Part shown: piece by piece, positions 24,675-38,159 of the stretch
Layout: each line of letters starts with the position of its first letter
How positions within the stretch are numbered: position 1 is the stretch's first letter
NCBI GenBank assembly: GCA_030248195.1
Contig: JASAND010020435.1
Location: 1 to 64,000, forward strand
From: Trissonchulus latispiculum
Taxonomy: Eukaryota; Nematoda; Enoplea; Enoplida; Ironidae
DNA: 64,000 bases
Direction: 5' to 3'
The notes under the pieces: model-generated
Told to the model about the DNA's origin: nothing
What the model saw: the letters and a program-made list of their open reading frames with translations, nothing else
Databases searched by the model: none
Made by a program: the position numbers and the translations under genes

Positions 24675-25100
24675 GTACCGCAGGCGCGTAGCCAGGGGGG
24701 GGGATTCCCCCCCCCGAAATTGTGTTGCTCTCAGGAATTTTTTCCTGCCATGTGTAAAACGCTCGTTTTTCAAAAAAATTTTCGCGCCTTCGGTGCGTAT
24801 TTACTTAAATTTACCACCATAATATGGGTTTAGAACGCCAAAAATGTCTTCTAAATACCCTAATGGGCGTGGTTCGCCCAGTTTATACATCATTTGCGTG
24901 AATGAAAACGTATTGAGCATCATTTCGCTTCTTTAATTCAAAGAATGCTTTGAAAAAATTCCTCAGACGTTACAAATCTGAAAAATTTTCAACTGAAAGA
25001 GACGAGAAAGAGAAAGAGAAAAAACTGATTTTACAGACCCCCACCAAATTTTGGCATTCCCTCCCCCGAAAACTTTTTCTGACTACGCTAGTGTCGTATC
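24675..25100. repeat. Dispersed repeat with G-run and GCGCC hairpin motif
   Basis: The block starts at a GTAGCCAGGGGGG run, contains TTTTCGCGCCTTCGGTGCG, and ends at CTGACTACGCTAG. The same end motifs and inner hairpin-type motif recur at about 31400-32015 and 58755-59100. It is a common dispersed, non-coding family in this genome, class unknown. Confidence 0.45.
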
Positions 25101-25125
25101 GTATCAAAGCATAACGTATCTGGCA

Positions 25126-26630
25126 CTATTTCTTAGTACAGATATGAACAGCAAAATTAACAAGACAATCCATTCTGATGTCACAAGACGTAATACCACA
25201 AACGGTACACTTTATGCCATATAAGTGCTGATTTACAGTGTCCTTACAGAAGGAACACGAAAAGTTTGAATAACGATCAGCGTTCACAATACGTTCCCCG
25301 TCTGGATTAACATGATGTTTCAATATTAAGGGAACTGTGGCAAAAACATTACTGTACTGGCCAGACGGAACATCAAGCTTCAGATGAAGATCACTGATCA
25401 TAGCTTTTTGAACCTGTTGGATGTAATCATTAAATGACAAATCGCAGAGCCGCAATATTGCTCTTTTCGCAAGATCAGTCCATCCATATTTTAGTCCAAT
25501 CAGAACCGTCTCCCATACATGGTGGATAGATTTGACCCAGGTGGAGTACAAAAATTTTCTAACTCTGATGAGCAGTATACCAACATCATATTTGTCAGCA
25601 AACCGTAGGCAACACCAAACTGATTCATCTAAAAACGACATAGACCATGAGTTCTGTAATGCACTATTACAACAAAGCTAACTCCGTTTTCACAGACTTA
25701 AGTCTCAAAAACTGAACGAATAATCGAAACAAAAACACAAATTTGAAATATATATAGCAAAAATGAAATATGAATGAATAAATATTTGAAATATAAACGA
25801 AAAGTTACGTAAATATAAATAAGTATTGCAAAAATTGTAAACATACAACACAACTGTCAAATCAAAAGAAAGATGTTCCACCTTCTATTCACAATTTGCA
25901 TTTTGGATTGCAATGTCTTGGATTTAAATAAAGAAACTTCTCTTAAACTGATTTGGAGAGTTTAATTTTGGCACACACACACACACACACACGTTTGAAT
26001 GAGTTGGAGTTTAACAATTCTAGCTTGTTTAAGGTGTCGGTAACGCTTTGCGTAAATTTGGCACTACAGGCTTCAATTCTTTATGAAAGTGGATGAAACT
26101 TTCCAAATCATTACATAGTTTGGTGCTCTCAAAACACTGCGAGACTATTAGTATTCGCACATTATGCGATCAGTGCCGCATTTCTAGGTGTGTAGCGCTT
26201 CTACCAGGGCTGGTGGGCCAAAAAGAAACCGACGACAAGCCCAAACGGGAGGCGCCAGGCACCCTTGTACCCACGAAACCAGGACCTAGGAGAGAGAAGG
26301 GAAGACGGAAGTTCAGCGATTCATTCAGAATTGAAAGTAAATAATTGGCCCAGCCCGGGTTCGAACCAGGGTCCTTCTGATCCCGGGACAGACGTGCTAA
26401 CACACTACACCACAGGAGAACTCCCATATCAGGCTTATCAATCTTTCCTATGCCTGCTTCCCTTACAGGTGAAAAATAAGAAATTTTAGGTTTTTGGCCT
26501 TATTCTCTCAGTAACAGCTGAGACACATGATTGATTGCTACGGCTGGAAAGCGTGCACGAAAATGAACAATTTTGCTTATACAAATTTCGTGCATCTCTA
26601 GTCGTTGAGTCAGTGTATATATATAATATA

Positions 26631-26687
<57 letters not shown>

Positions 26688-27694
26688 ATTTTGTCCAACA
26701 ATTATTTTGGGGTCAAAACTGGCCATTTTGAGAGAATTCGTTTTTCAAAATTACTGCCAAATGTTACAATCTTGGTTTGTTTATACTCAATCAATACTTA
26801 GCCTAATTGCACATTTTATCAATGCCTCTTAGATAAAGTTCGTTGCATTTAAGTTATACATTTTTTCGAAAAACCATCTTGGCAACACAGCGATTGTTTT
26901 GTTTTGAACATCGATTTCTCAAAAACTAAGCAATCGTGTGATTTTTGGCAGGATGAAAATTCGCACTATATATTGCGGAGGAACACTTTCCTTGGTTTGA
27001 GCTAAAAGCCTCTCCAGTTGTGAGAAAACTCGCTTCGAAGTGAAGTTACGTAATTTCATATCGCCGCACACTTGGCGGACTCTCTGGAGCATTGAAACTG
27101 GTTGGGCCAAATCCAAAAAATGTCCCTCGGCGCACATGTCCTTCATATTATGGTACAAAGAGAAATTTTGGTCGATTCTACAGTTTTGAGAAATCGATGT
27201 TCAAAGATTGTCTTTTACGTCAGAAAATATTTGCCAATTTTTAGCTAAATTCGTTAGTTTCGTAACTCATGTGAATGTCCTGATGATAAGCTTTAAAACG
27301 ATTTATAAAAACTCCCAAAATTGGGAAAGTTATGTACAGTGGTTCAAAAATCACCACACAAAAAGACACCACCACCTTAAGAACCCCCCCCCAATATTTA
27401 TAGGTTTTTTCATGAAAACCCCAATGGATTAAACGTAGTATATATACCTGTAACTTTCTCATTGGAACACGGCAATAACATAGCTAAGATGGTCTCTATC
27501 TCCTTGGAGGAAAAGTCGACAATCTTCAATCGACCACTAGTCTTTTCAATGGTCTCCAGCTTTCCATAGAACATGGTGGTAAAAACGGGACTGCACGCAG
27601 ACAAAATTTGTGTACAAAAATGCATTTCAGTTTCCTCCACTTCGATCACCAAATCATCAAAAGGGGATTTCTCCAGGAATCTTAGTGAAGACAT
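25126..27694 (-). CDS. BTB/POZ protein with Cys-rich C-terminus, array gene 3
   Basis: Exons are 27448-27694 (ATG at 27694, one codon longer than the paralogues) and 25126-25628, giving about 249 residues. The donor is GTATATA and the acceptor is TTTTTAG; the phase-1 junction makes Asp (DESVWCC). BTB landmarks are DDLVIEVEETEMHF, ILSACSPVFTTMF and KEIETILAML. The middle reads VWETVLIGLKYGW and LSFNDYIQQVQKA. The C-terminal module keeps CSFC, GIKCTVCG and FAVHIC, but the first Cys of the usual CX4C is replaced (YSNFSCSFC). The intron holds a TTAA element, a SINE and microsatellites. The frame is intact. Confidence 0.82.
25971..25992. repeat. (CA)n microsatellite
   Basis: Eleven consecutive CA units in the intron of BTB gene 3. 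Confidence 0.9.
26175..26470 (-). mobile_element. tRNA-derived SINE, copy 1
   Basis: Reading the minus strand, the leader GGAAAGATTGATAAGCCTGA is followed by a tRNA-like region (26347-26424) with an A box (GTGGTGTAGTGTGTTAGCAC) and a perfect B box (GGTTCGAACCC). The cloverleaf ends do not pair as a proper acceptor stem, so it is not a functional tRNA. A body with GGGTACAAGGGTGCC follows. The leader and A-box region recur on the plus strand at 36208-36300. Confidence 0.65.
26617..26685. repeat. (TA)n microsatellite
   Basis: Long alternating TA tract, interrupted near 26623-26640. The Tyr/Ile-repeat frames crossing it are artefacts. Confidence 0.9.
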
Positions 27695-28104
27695 GACAAA
27701 ATTGAACTTAGCTGAAACTACAAACTATGATGATACACACAAGATGCAGTACAATGGAAGGTCTGGCGGCTCACAGTTGTCGAACTGCCATGCCATTCCT
27801 ACATTATTCGTCCGACACAAAAAGAAGTAATGGTGTCTAAACAGATACCTGATAAGCGAAACTAAAGACATATTCGTCGACTGGGTGACAAATAAACACG
27901 ACACGACAGCGAAAAACCGAAAGCAGACAAGATCAGCCGCTGATAATTGAACCCTCGACATAGTCATACACTCAGAGATGGAGGTAGGGAAGATGAGATA
28001 CTCCACCCGGAAAAAAGAAGTTTGTAAATGTAAGGTCGATAATAAAGATGCCCCCAAGAGAACTACAACCTACAGAAGGTTATAAGGCACCGATGCGTAA
28101 TCTA

Positions 28105-28527
28105 CAGTCCTGGTCAGAAATAACTTTCTTCGCGAAGGCGAATGCGAAGGGCCTTCGCGAATTTGCGAATGTAGTTTTACATAACTTTCGCGAAGGTCGG
28201 CTTGAATTTTCCTTCGCAACTCAGCAGGACGTGATTGATTACTTGTCAAAAGCTTAAGCTTAAACTTGCTTTAATTGCACAGCTGTCTGTCCAAAGAGGT
28301 ATACTACACAGAGGTACAACTGACCAGTTGGCCGGTGGCTACTAGCAGTTAAGTTAAAGCTGCAGGCACCATGCTGTTTGTTTTGACATCTGTCAGAAAA
28401 ACTGAGAATGCACAAAGGACTCTGCATTCGCCCCTTCGCGAACACTCATCAAAATTTTTGGTGTCGAATGTCTTCGCGAAAGTGCGAATATTCGCGAAAA
28501 TAAGTAACTTATTTCTGACCAGGACTG
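28105..28527. mobile_element. MITE with TA flanks and TTCGCGAA motifs (423 bp)
   Basis: The inverted ends are CAGTCCTGGTCAGAAATAA and its complement, each flanked by TA, suggesting Tc1/mariner-type insertion. TTCGCGAA palindromes are clustered inside both ends. No transposase. Bases 27700-28100 between this and BTB gene 3 show no recognised feature. Confidence 0.7.
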
Positions 28528-28608
28528 TAATCTTTGGATTAATATTCCATGATTTATTTTTATTAGACAGACATTATTTATTTTGCTAGCTGCCTGGTTA
28601 GTGAGATG

Positions 28609-29267
28609 GTGAAAAGTAGTGTTTGAGGCCGGCCGGGGATTCACCGGCCGGCCGGCTACCGGCCTGTTGCAGTGCAGCTGTCATGACTGCTAGCTAAGAG
28701 ATTGATTTTCGGATGTTATATTAGAAAAATGTACGTGCACATGTATACTAACTGTACGGGCCAGACTAAATCCAGACTTTATTACAGATTTTGTGTAAAT
28801 GCGCAGCTCCAGCTGACCCTCCTTAACGCTTATCTACCTTTCGTCCCAGGGCAGTCGACGCTGGACTGGCACTGGACCAACCAGCAGGAAGATGAAGAAG
28901 AATAAGAGTAGAGTATGAAACTATACGAAGCTAAATGTGTATATTTTTAAACGTCTAGAGCCCGATAGCATTTTGATTATCGTCCAATAAAACTTTATAA
29001 AGTTTGTTGTGAATTAAACATGTGCTATATTTAGTATTCCAGCTACAGTAAGAGAAGTTAACAGTGAGTTAAGTACTTTTGCGCGGTGTAGTTTAGGCGT
29101 AGCTTCTGCTTTTTAGCATAGCTAAATTTGAAGTTCACTTTAACCTTAGTTGCTCTAAATTGTAAACCTCTGATTGTTGATTTGCATCGCGGCCCGTCAG
29201 CCGTTAGCCGATCGGCGAGCGAAAGTCGTCGGCCGGTGGTCGGTCGGTCTGAAACACTAGTGGAAAG
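28609..29267. mobile_element. hAT-like MITE with GGCCGG arrays
   Basis: The element 28617-29259 (643 bp) starts TAGTGTTTGAGGCCGGCC and ends with the complement of TAGTGTTTCAGACCGACC. The flanks GTGAAAAG (28609-28616) and GTGGAAAG (29260-29267) match at 7 of 8 bases. GC palindromes are clustered inside both ends. No coding capacity. Confidence 0.7.
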
Positions 29268-30086
29268 GCAACTATCACCTACCCCGGTGATCAGGATCAA
29301 TTCTGATCGAGACAAAACTCAGCCGCATTTCGCAAATTTTCTGCAATTACTGACCAAAATTTAGCAATATTGAAAATGAAAAATTATTTAAATTTGTAAG
29401 AGTTGTAGTAGTTGTACGCCTCGCTGATTAGGATTAAAACAATAATAGTACTGAAAATTTCTGGAAATTTTTCGATGAGGGGTGAAGTGGACCCTCCAAT
29501 TTGCAGGTTCTAGGGGATTCTATCCTTAACGCGGCTGGCCCTTTAACAATTCTTCCGCAATAGTGATCAAGGCAGAAGACTGTATTACCGATCAAACTCT
29601 GTCCTGAATTCGGCTGCAAATTAAACCTCCGCCATGCCAATTTCGACCAAGAGTACATAACATATTATGTACTCTTGTTTCTACCAAGCACCATGTACAA
29701 CTACTCGAACAAGCTCAGAGTACAAGGCTAGTGAACTTTGACAACAACAGATGGAGATTATTAACCGTAGTTCTTCGTTCCAATTCATTTTTCACTGAAG
29801 GATATTTCACTGTCCTCGAATTTAGTTTAAGTTCAGAAAAGCGTACAACACCCAAAACCCAAATGCATTTTCAACAAAATCAAAGGCAAAAATTTTAAGG
29901 ACCGCTTGGTCACCCCTAACAAGTTCAGATTTTTCAGAAAGTGTTTTAGGGTATTCAAAACCGAAGTGTGATCAAAAACATTATATGGACAAATTTACAT
30001 AGTTGGACTGGGAAGATAAATTTTTAGCATTTTAGCACTTGGTTGCGATTAAGCTACAGCCACTGTCATATTTTAGTGGAAAGAAA
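29268..30086. other. No feature recognised
   Basis: Moderately AT-rich sequence. Short ORFs have no domain or plausible splice partners. Confidence 0.4.
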
Positions 30087-30121
30087 GATTCTTTCTTTCT
30101 TTCTTTTCTTTCTTTTTCTTT

Positions 30122-30157
<36 letters not shown>

Positions 30158-30404
30158 TCCTTAAAGAAAGAAAAGAGGGGGCAAGCGACGAAGTTTCTTT
30201 ATATTAAGGTCAGTCCAGACATTTGACTGACATTTGTTTTGGAAACCTGGGTCTAATACACAGGACTTACCGAGCATATATGCGTGCGTAGTATAGTGGA
30301 AGAATCCAAGTTTATGTCAAAGTCTGTGTTAAAGGTCAAAGGTGCATATCAAATATCACAACATTGGCTAGGGTAAATTCTAATTATTAGGCTTTCTTTC
30401 TTTT

Positions 30405-30440
<36 letters not shown>

Positions 30441-30480
30441 TTTCTTTTCTTTTCTTTCTTTCTTTCTTTCTTTAAAATTT
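30087..30480. repeat. Two (CTTT)n microsatellites
   Basis: CTTT tracts lie at about 30087-30160 and 30393-30475, separated by about 230 bp of unique sequence. The Lys/Glu-rich frame on the minus strand is a by-product. Confidence 0.9.
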
Positions 30481-31395
30481 CTTTTTCTTTGCACTCAAAT
30501 ATGACAGTAGCTGTAAGACACGAACAAAGTACAGCTAGAGTCACTACTCTGACTGCATCTGCTATATAATAGGGCCGAACATAAAGTTGCATTTGGCAGC
30601 GCTGACCTGCGTTTAGCGTGCATTCTAATGCGTGTATATCATAAGATCCGTTGTTGTATTAAGTGCCAGGTCATCCCAATCATTTATATATATTCCTAAA
30701 CACGTCATCTTCCCTTTCACTTTGATGACTAAAAGTTATTAATTAAAACTAGTAGAGAAATCACTCGATCTTTAACATCTGCAAAACAAAGATGAATTTA
30801 AAAATTAACTTTACTTGGCATTGAAATACAAAATTAGAACAGATACAGCACATTATCAATAAAACTAGGGTTACGCAGTCAAACGTCATACAAAGATATC
30901 GAACTGAACAGGACTGACTCTGGATTTGAATTAAGTCAAGCTGTCAATTAAATTTTGAAATTAAAAATTACGTTAAGACATTAAGTTTTCTATTTTTATG
31001 TACGAAATTAGACAAAGCATTGCTGCTGTCAAAAATGCTTCTGTTGTCAAACCAAGATGATGAAATAAAATTTAAAATTCCGAAAGAAAAGATCAAAATG
31101 GGAAGAAAATAAAAACTAATTAATAGGGCATGTCAGATCAACAGATGATGCAAAATCAGCAAGACACATTTAGAAACGATTAATCTGAACCGTGAATAAC
31201 AGCGAATATTCGAGAACTAATTGTGACGAAAGCGATCGTATTTATCCAATGTCCCGGTACGATTCAAACTTCATTCAATTTTGCCTATGTCCAAGTATGA
31301 TTTTCTTCATAGAAAATACCCACCCACCCACAAAAGTTTCGACGTAAGAATCACCCCGCAAAACAACAAGCAAAATTCAGCACCACAAATTCAAC
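30481..31395. other. No feature recognised
   Basis: AT-rich sequence without an assignable gene or repeat end. Confidence 0.4.
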
Positions 31396-32015
31396 TGGCG
31401 ACATGGGCGCACCCGAGGGGGAGTTGGGGATTCCGACCCCCCCCCCCTTATTGTCCGACTCTCAGTGCAATCTATATATATACCAAAAAATGTGAAAATT
31501 TTTCGCGCCTGCGACGCTGTTCTATCTCAATTTCTAAAATTTTCGTCACCTGTGGTGCTTTTCAATCTCAATTTTTCAAATTGTCGTCGACTACGGCGCT
31601 TTCTGTCTCAAGTTGATATAAAATTTCGTACCTGTGAGCTATTTTGTCTCAAGTTTTAAAATTTTTTGCGCCTACGGCGCTTTTGTAGCTCAAGTCTTTT
31701 GAATTCGTTGCGCCTGTAGGGTATTTTTTCCAAATTTTTCAAAAAATTTCTCAACTTTTATTAAAATCATTTTAAAGGTTTCCATTACGGAGTTTTTTCA
31801 TAATTTCAAAAATTTCTCAACTTCTGGGGCACCGCCCTCCCAGACCCCCCGAGTGGACAACTGATTGTTCCCAAACTTCATCACTTGTGTTGCGACAACT
31901 CGGAAATTGTTGCCGCCTAAACCGTAAACCCCCCCTTACCGTAGTCGCGTTTGGCAAAAGCAAAACATTTTTCGGCACGACCCCCCCTTTTCAAAATCCT
32001 TGGTTACGCCCCTGA
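31396..32015. repeat. Dispersed repeat with tandem GCGCC..GGCGC units
   Basis: Between a G/C-run start (GAGGGGGAGTTGGGG, then a C-run at 31437-31448) and the end GGTTACGCCCCTG, about five degenerate tandem units of 45-60 bp occur (31495-31740). Each has a short hairpin such as GCGCCTACGGCGC followed by TCTCAA and an AATTTT tract. The same family occurs at 24675-25100 and 58755-59100. Confidence 0.5.
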
Positions 32016-32382
32016 CTGGAGCACACTTTGTGTATTAAATCTGTAGCATTAGTTCGCTAAACAACCGGTTATCAGTACAACAGCTTGTTTCAGAGGATTT
32101 GCAGCTCTATGTGTAAAAAGTGCTCCAAGCTAAAACAACGGCATTTTTCACAAAACTTCACCGATTACTTGCAATCAAATGCAAGAAGACACGAAATATA
32201 CATAATTTGGCAGCCGGCCGGAATTATACCATTACAGCAAAATATGTACACCGTCAAATAAAAGTTACCAAAGTACGAAAGAAAAACTACACGAAGCCTA
32301 ACCAAACTAAAGGGACGATTAATATGTAAGTGTATTCCCAAAATATTGTTGAACACATATCGAAAGGCCAAACACAGCACGA

Positions 32383-33516
32383 CTACTCCTTCGAACAAGA
32401 ATGAACAGCAAACTTAGCAATACAGTAACAATTATGGTCACAACACACAATGCCACACTGCATGCACTCCATACCATACGCACCAGAACAAGCAGTAATA
32501 CAGAAACTGCATATATCTCTTGAACACTTGACAGAATTCTGAGAAAACGCGCTCGTATTTCCCCTGCCATGCCGTTTGAACAGTAATGGCAGTGTGGCCA
32601 AAAGCGTGTTGTATTGAACATCCGGAACGCCAAGCTTTACAGGAAGATTATTGTGATGAGCTTCTCGGAACTGCTGCATATAGTCATTGAATGGTAGATC
32701 GCACAGACGCAAAACAGCTTTCACAGCAAGATCGTTCCATTTATATTTCAGACACAACAGAACTGTTTCCCAGATATGAATGTTCGAAGTGACCCATCCA
32801 GACTCCAAAAAGGCATAAACCTTGTTTCTCAAACAGACTACATCATACTTGTCAGCAAAGCGAAGACAATACCAAACTGATTTATCTAAAAATAAAATAA
32901 AGATTTTATCATAAAAATACAACTATTAAGCATAGAACTGCCTCAGAAATTCAATCTCAATTAAAGTTCCTAGCCAAGCGTACTTTTGCTTTCGAGTAGA
33001 AGTATACACTGCAATTGATCCCAGTTTTGTAGTTCCATAAGAAAGCTTTAACGCTTACAGTATGCTTAAGGGCTAGCCGTCACTCATACCGAGTTCTAAG
33101 AAGGTGCCAGACCTCTGAAATATATTCGCATTCGGTATTCTACGCAAACAGGTCCTTCGAGTCTCTGCCTCCAAGACATATCAATACTCTTTCGAAATGA
33201 ATACGTTGTGGTAACTAACACATTGTTTCTATGGAAAAAGCAAACAGCAGTACAAACACATCTGCAACTCACCTTCAACTGCTGAGGTAGATCCGGGCAT
33301 CAAGAGAGATAAAATAGTCTCAATCTCGTCAGAAGTAAAATCAACGATTTTCCATCGACCACTAGATTTTTCAATGGGATCAAGCTCTCCATGAAACATT
33401 CGGGTAAAAACGGGACTACAGGCAGATAAGAAGTATGTGCAAAAATTGAACTCCGTTCCCTCCACTTCAATAACCAAATCATTGTAGGGAAATTTCTCGC
33501 GAAATGAGCGCGACAT
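32383..33516 (-). CDS. BTB/POZ protein with Cys-rich C-terminus, array gene 4
   Basis: Exons are 33273-33516 (ATG at 33516) and 32383-32885, with an intron of only 387 bp (donor GTGAGTT, acceptor ATTTTTAG, phase 1), giving about 248 residues. BTB landmarks are NDLVIEVEGTEFNF, FLSACSPVFTRMF and DEIETILSLLMPG. The middle reads DKSVWYCLRFADKYDV, IWETVLLCLKYKW and LPFNDYMQQFREA. The C-terminal module has CSRDICSFC, GMECMQCG, CCDHNC and FAVHSC, the most Cys-dense of the set. This is the cleanest copy for defining the gene model because no transposon sits in its intron. Confidence 0.85.
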
Positions 33517-33678
33517 GATACAAATGATACAAATGACTTATTGACTCTAAAAGCACAAAAAATACAATAACAAATAACTGATGCAAACTGCTAGCACACA
33601 TAGTTTTAAGATTTCTCAGAACGAATGCACTGGTAAATAAAGGCTAAAATTGCACTTTCTATATTAAACTACACATAT

Positions 33679-35317
<1,639 letters not shown>

Positions 35318-36205
35318 TATAAGAGAAAGGGATAATGTACGGACGTGCATTTATTTACATCGCGCCACAAGCAAAATTGCACAATTTGCAGCTAAAATTC
35401 ACTGTTTTTGCTTAAAATTAGGCACAATTTAGATATTCATTTTGTCCAAGAGCTTATAGGCAATTTGGCTTCAGTAGGCAAGGAGTCTGACCGGTTCAAT
35501 CACATTCCATGTCATGAATCAAATATTTTTAGCAAATCATACTTTAAACCAAAGTAGTGCAACAGGTGACTTCTGTACATCTTGTCGGTTTTACTAGCCC
35601 TGATTTGTGGTTTTCGCAGATAACACACCTCGTAAAGTAAACAATTCCAGACATTTTAACAGTTTTCAGGTAACACTGCACTGATAGGCATAGAATTATT
35701 AACTCTACCCGAGTTACATAACCATACACATACACATTCCATGGCAAAAAAATCTCAAATCCCAGGACCCATGATTAGCTCAAATTTTATTATACCCCCA
35801 TATTACGTCATTTCACAATGTTTTTGATGGTCTCCGAATCTTCTGATTTCATAAATTAACTTTCAGAACATCTCCCGAATATTTTTACATTTTTCAGATG
35901 CTTCAAAAACCAAATAAAAATTTCGTCAGATTTAGCATACCCCCCGGCCTACTATACCTTACGGAATGGGTTGTAAATAGTGCAAATCACAAGCAGTTCT
36001 GAAAACTTTATATTTCGCTATAAGAATTGTCAAAATAACACCTGGAATATTTCCTTTTTTCACCCCATCGGAACAAATGGGAAAACCTTTCTCCAGTCCT
36101 TTTTTTCCGCGCCCATCCCTAAACTGCATACATTAGCCAAAAATTGAGACATTTTTTGAACATTTGACCTCAAAAGCGTAATTTTTGACACTTCTAGTGA
36201 CCGCC
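35318..36205. other. No feature recognised
   Basis: No domain-bearing ORF. Short frames here have no support. Confidence 0.4.
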
Positions 36206-36207
36206 TA

Positions 36208-36300
36208 AAAGTGGGAAGCAGGCACTGGAAAGATTGATAAGCCTGATATGAGAGTTCAGCTAATGGTCCCGTGGTGTACGTAGTGGTTCAGGGTATTTTA
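36208..36300 (+). mobile_element. tRNA-derived SINE, copy 2 (truncated)
   Basis: It shares GGAAAGATTGATAAGCCTGA with the leader of copy 1 (minus strand of 26175-26470), followed by an A-box-like GTGGTGTACGTAGTGGTTC. No B box follows; the sequence runs into a G/C-rich segment. Confidence 0.5.
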
Positions 36301-36654
36301 GGGGTTTTTCCCGGGAGGTAGGGCTTCCCGGGGGAGAGGGGCACGGGCCCGGAGAGATTTTCAGGGGGATTTTTTTGCAAAAATGAGCCAAAAATGGTAT
36401 GTTTTGGCGTATTCTGCATGGTGAAACGCAAAGTTCTCAAAAACGAAAGGATTTAAGCTAAAAATAAGAGAAGCTATTATTACAAAAAATCTCCGAAAGC
36501 CGGAAAATTTTTGAAAATTTAGCCATTTTTGGCAAAAATTTGGGACTTTAAAAAATCCCAGGGGGGAAGCAAACATCCCAGGAGTGGGCGATTTCGGGGG
36601 AAGGCATTTTCGGGGGGGGAGGTCGCCGCCTCGCCCTCTGTCTCCGGAGTAGTG

Positions 36655-36872
36655 TTGGGCGTTGGCCGCACCGGCCAATGGCCGGCCAAGCCATTAGCCG
36701 TTGGCCGAGAATTTCTGGGCCAATTGGCCGCTGGCCGTTCGTTGGCCTTTGGCCATTGGCCGGCCAATTGGCCGTTGGCTTTTCGTTGGCCGTGGGCTGT
36801 TGGCCGTTGGCCGGCCAATTGGCCATTGGCTATTTGTTGTCCGTTGGCGTTTGGCTCGTCGTTGGCCTAGCT
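36655..36872. repeat. GGCCAATTGGCC simple repeat
   Basis: About 220 bp of imperfect tandem and inverted GGCCAAT/TTGGCC units just left of the TATAGCAAGG element copy 2. Long frames on both strands here are repeat artefacts. Bases 36300-36654 hold a G-run-rich dispersed repeat (GATTTCGGGGG, TTTTCGGGGGGGG). Confidence 0.7.
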
Positions 36873-36894
36873 TAGACATATTGATTTTCATATC

Positions 36895-38159
36895 TATAGC
36901 AAGGTTCACAAAAAAATCAAAAATCGAATTTTTGCTGGCAATTTCGCAAATGAAGTCCGATCGAAAAACTTTTGGTACGTATGGAACGGTAGTGACCCCC
37001 TCTACATATGGTGCAAATTTCATGCCGGTAGCCCTCGTGTAGCGTGAGTAATAAAAAATTTTTGTGATTTTTTTTTGTGAACGAATTCACAAAAAAATCA
37101 CTCGTTCACAAAAAAAAATCACCACCGGATCTGATCTCAGGATATAGCTAGGAAATTTTTCTTTTCATGCATAAATAGAGCATAGTCCATAGTGTTATTA
37201 TGTAAAAAAAATTTGGACCCCCAAGTTTTTTTTGCACAGGCTGAACTTCGAATTTTGGTTCTCGGCCCCCGGGTCCAAAGTGGCTACCCAGGCCAATGTG
37301 CTTGACCTTTATTATTGATACCAGGAAGCTAGGAATCCACTTATTTTGTGTTCTATTGCTCTAGTAAGCACAGAACAAACAATTTGGCGGAGTAATTTCG
37401 TATCTGGAATGGTCACGTGACTTGGCCTAGGGTCACGTGACCTGGGTCGGGGTCACGTGACTGACCAAAAATTTTATTTCAAGGTCAAAGAAGCCTAAAA
37501 ACTCGCCTATATAGGTTTTTCGGTGCGTAGAATTCAAATTTGGCATTAGTTTTTAGGTAGCTTTTGCCCAGATAGGTGATCCTGACCACCCCCTGGGTCC
37601 GGAGGGTCCGGGCCGGGTCCATCGGCCGGACCGTCTGCCAGAAGGGGGTTGAGGTACCTAAAACATGCTCTATATAGGTTTTCCGGGTGGCTGAGCTCGA
37701 ATTTGGCATTAGTTTTACCCTAGCGGTTGCCCCAGAGGCATTTTACAAAAAGTTGATAGTGATTTTTCTTTTGTGAACTTGTTCACAAAAAAAAATCATC
37801 CACCGGTGGCGAACCCAGAGGACCTGGCAGGGAATCCAATATATGGTTGGATAGCTTAGAGTTAGGACATGTCACATGCATAATATGGGGTACCTGCGCA
37901 AAGTCCATAGTGAGTACCAGCAAAAATTTCAATTTTGGTCCGGAGTTGTCCGAGGGTCCGATTTTGGGTGGGTCGACTATTTTGGGCACCCTAGTCGGAG
38001 GAATTGAGCCTCGGCAGCCAAACTTACATATGTTGGGGTTGGGACTTGTGGCTATTACCATGCAAAAAATTTTCCGGCTGCGGCTTGTTGTTAGCCGTCT
38101 AGGTGGGTGATTTTTTTTTGTGAATTTTCGGGGTGATTTTTTTTGTGAACCTTGCTATA
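36895..38159 (-). mobile_element. TATAGCAAGG element, copy 2 (inverted)
   Basis: 1265 bp with TATAGCAAGG and CCTTGCTATA ends. It is close to identical to the reverse complement of copy 3 (42442-43709) and more diverged from copy 1. Internal TTCACAAAAAAAATCAC motifs recur in both orientations, forming several nested dyads near each end. A triple GTCACGTGAC cluster lies at 37411-37461. A 92-codon frame at 37783-38061 on the minus strand is shared with copy 3 but disrupted in copy 1, so coding is doubtful. Confidence 0.82.

Larger units (their letters stand above)
26029..27380. mobile_element. TTAA-flanked element with nested SINE and AT microsatellite
   Basis: TTAA occurs at 26029-26032 and 27377-27380. 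The left end GGTGTCGG and the right end (complement of GGTGGTGGTGTC) are imperfectly inverted. GATGAAACTTTCC near the left end is shared with the element at 10610-11591. Part of the right half (about 27165-27370) also matches 3040-3260 in inverted orientation. It is nested in the intron of BTB gene 3. Confidence 0.5.

Noticed and set aside
26486..26832. Tyr/Ile-repeat ORFs
   Set aside because: Translation of the TA microsatellite.
30380..30592. Lys/Glu-repeat ORF
   Set aside because: Translation of the CTTT microsatellite.
36519..37042. Several overlapping 90-113-codon frames
   Set aside because: All cross the GGCCAATTGGCC simple repeat and occur on both strands; repeat artefacts.
37783..38061. 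92-codon ORF conserved between two loci (also 42540-42818)
   Set aside because: The two loci are nearly identical inverted copies of one element, so conservation is expected without selection; copy 1 (13124-13507 region) does not keep the frame.
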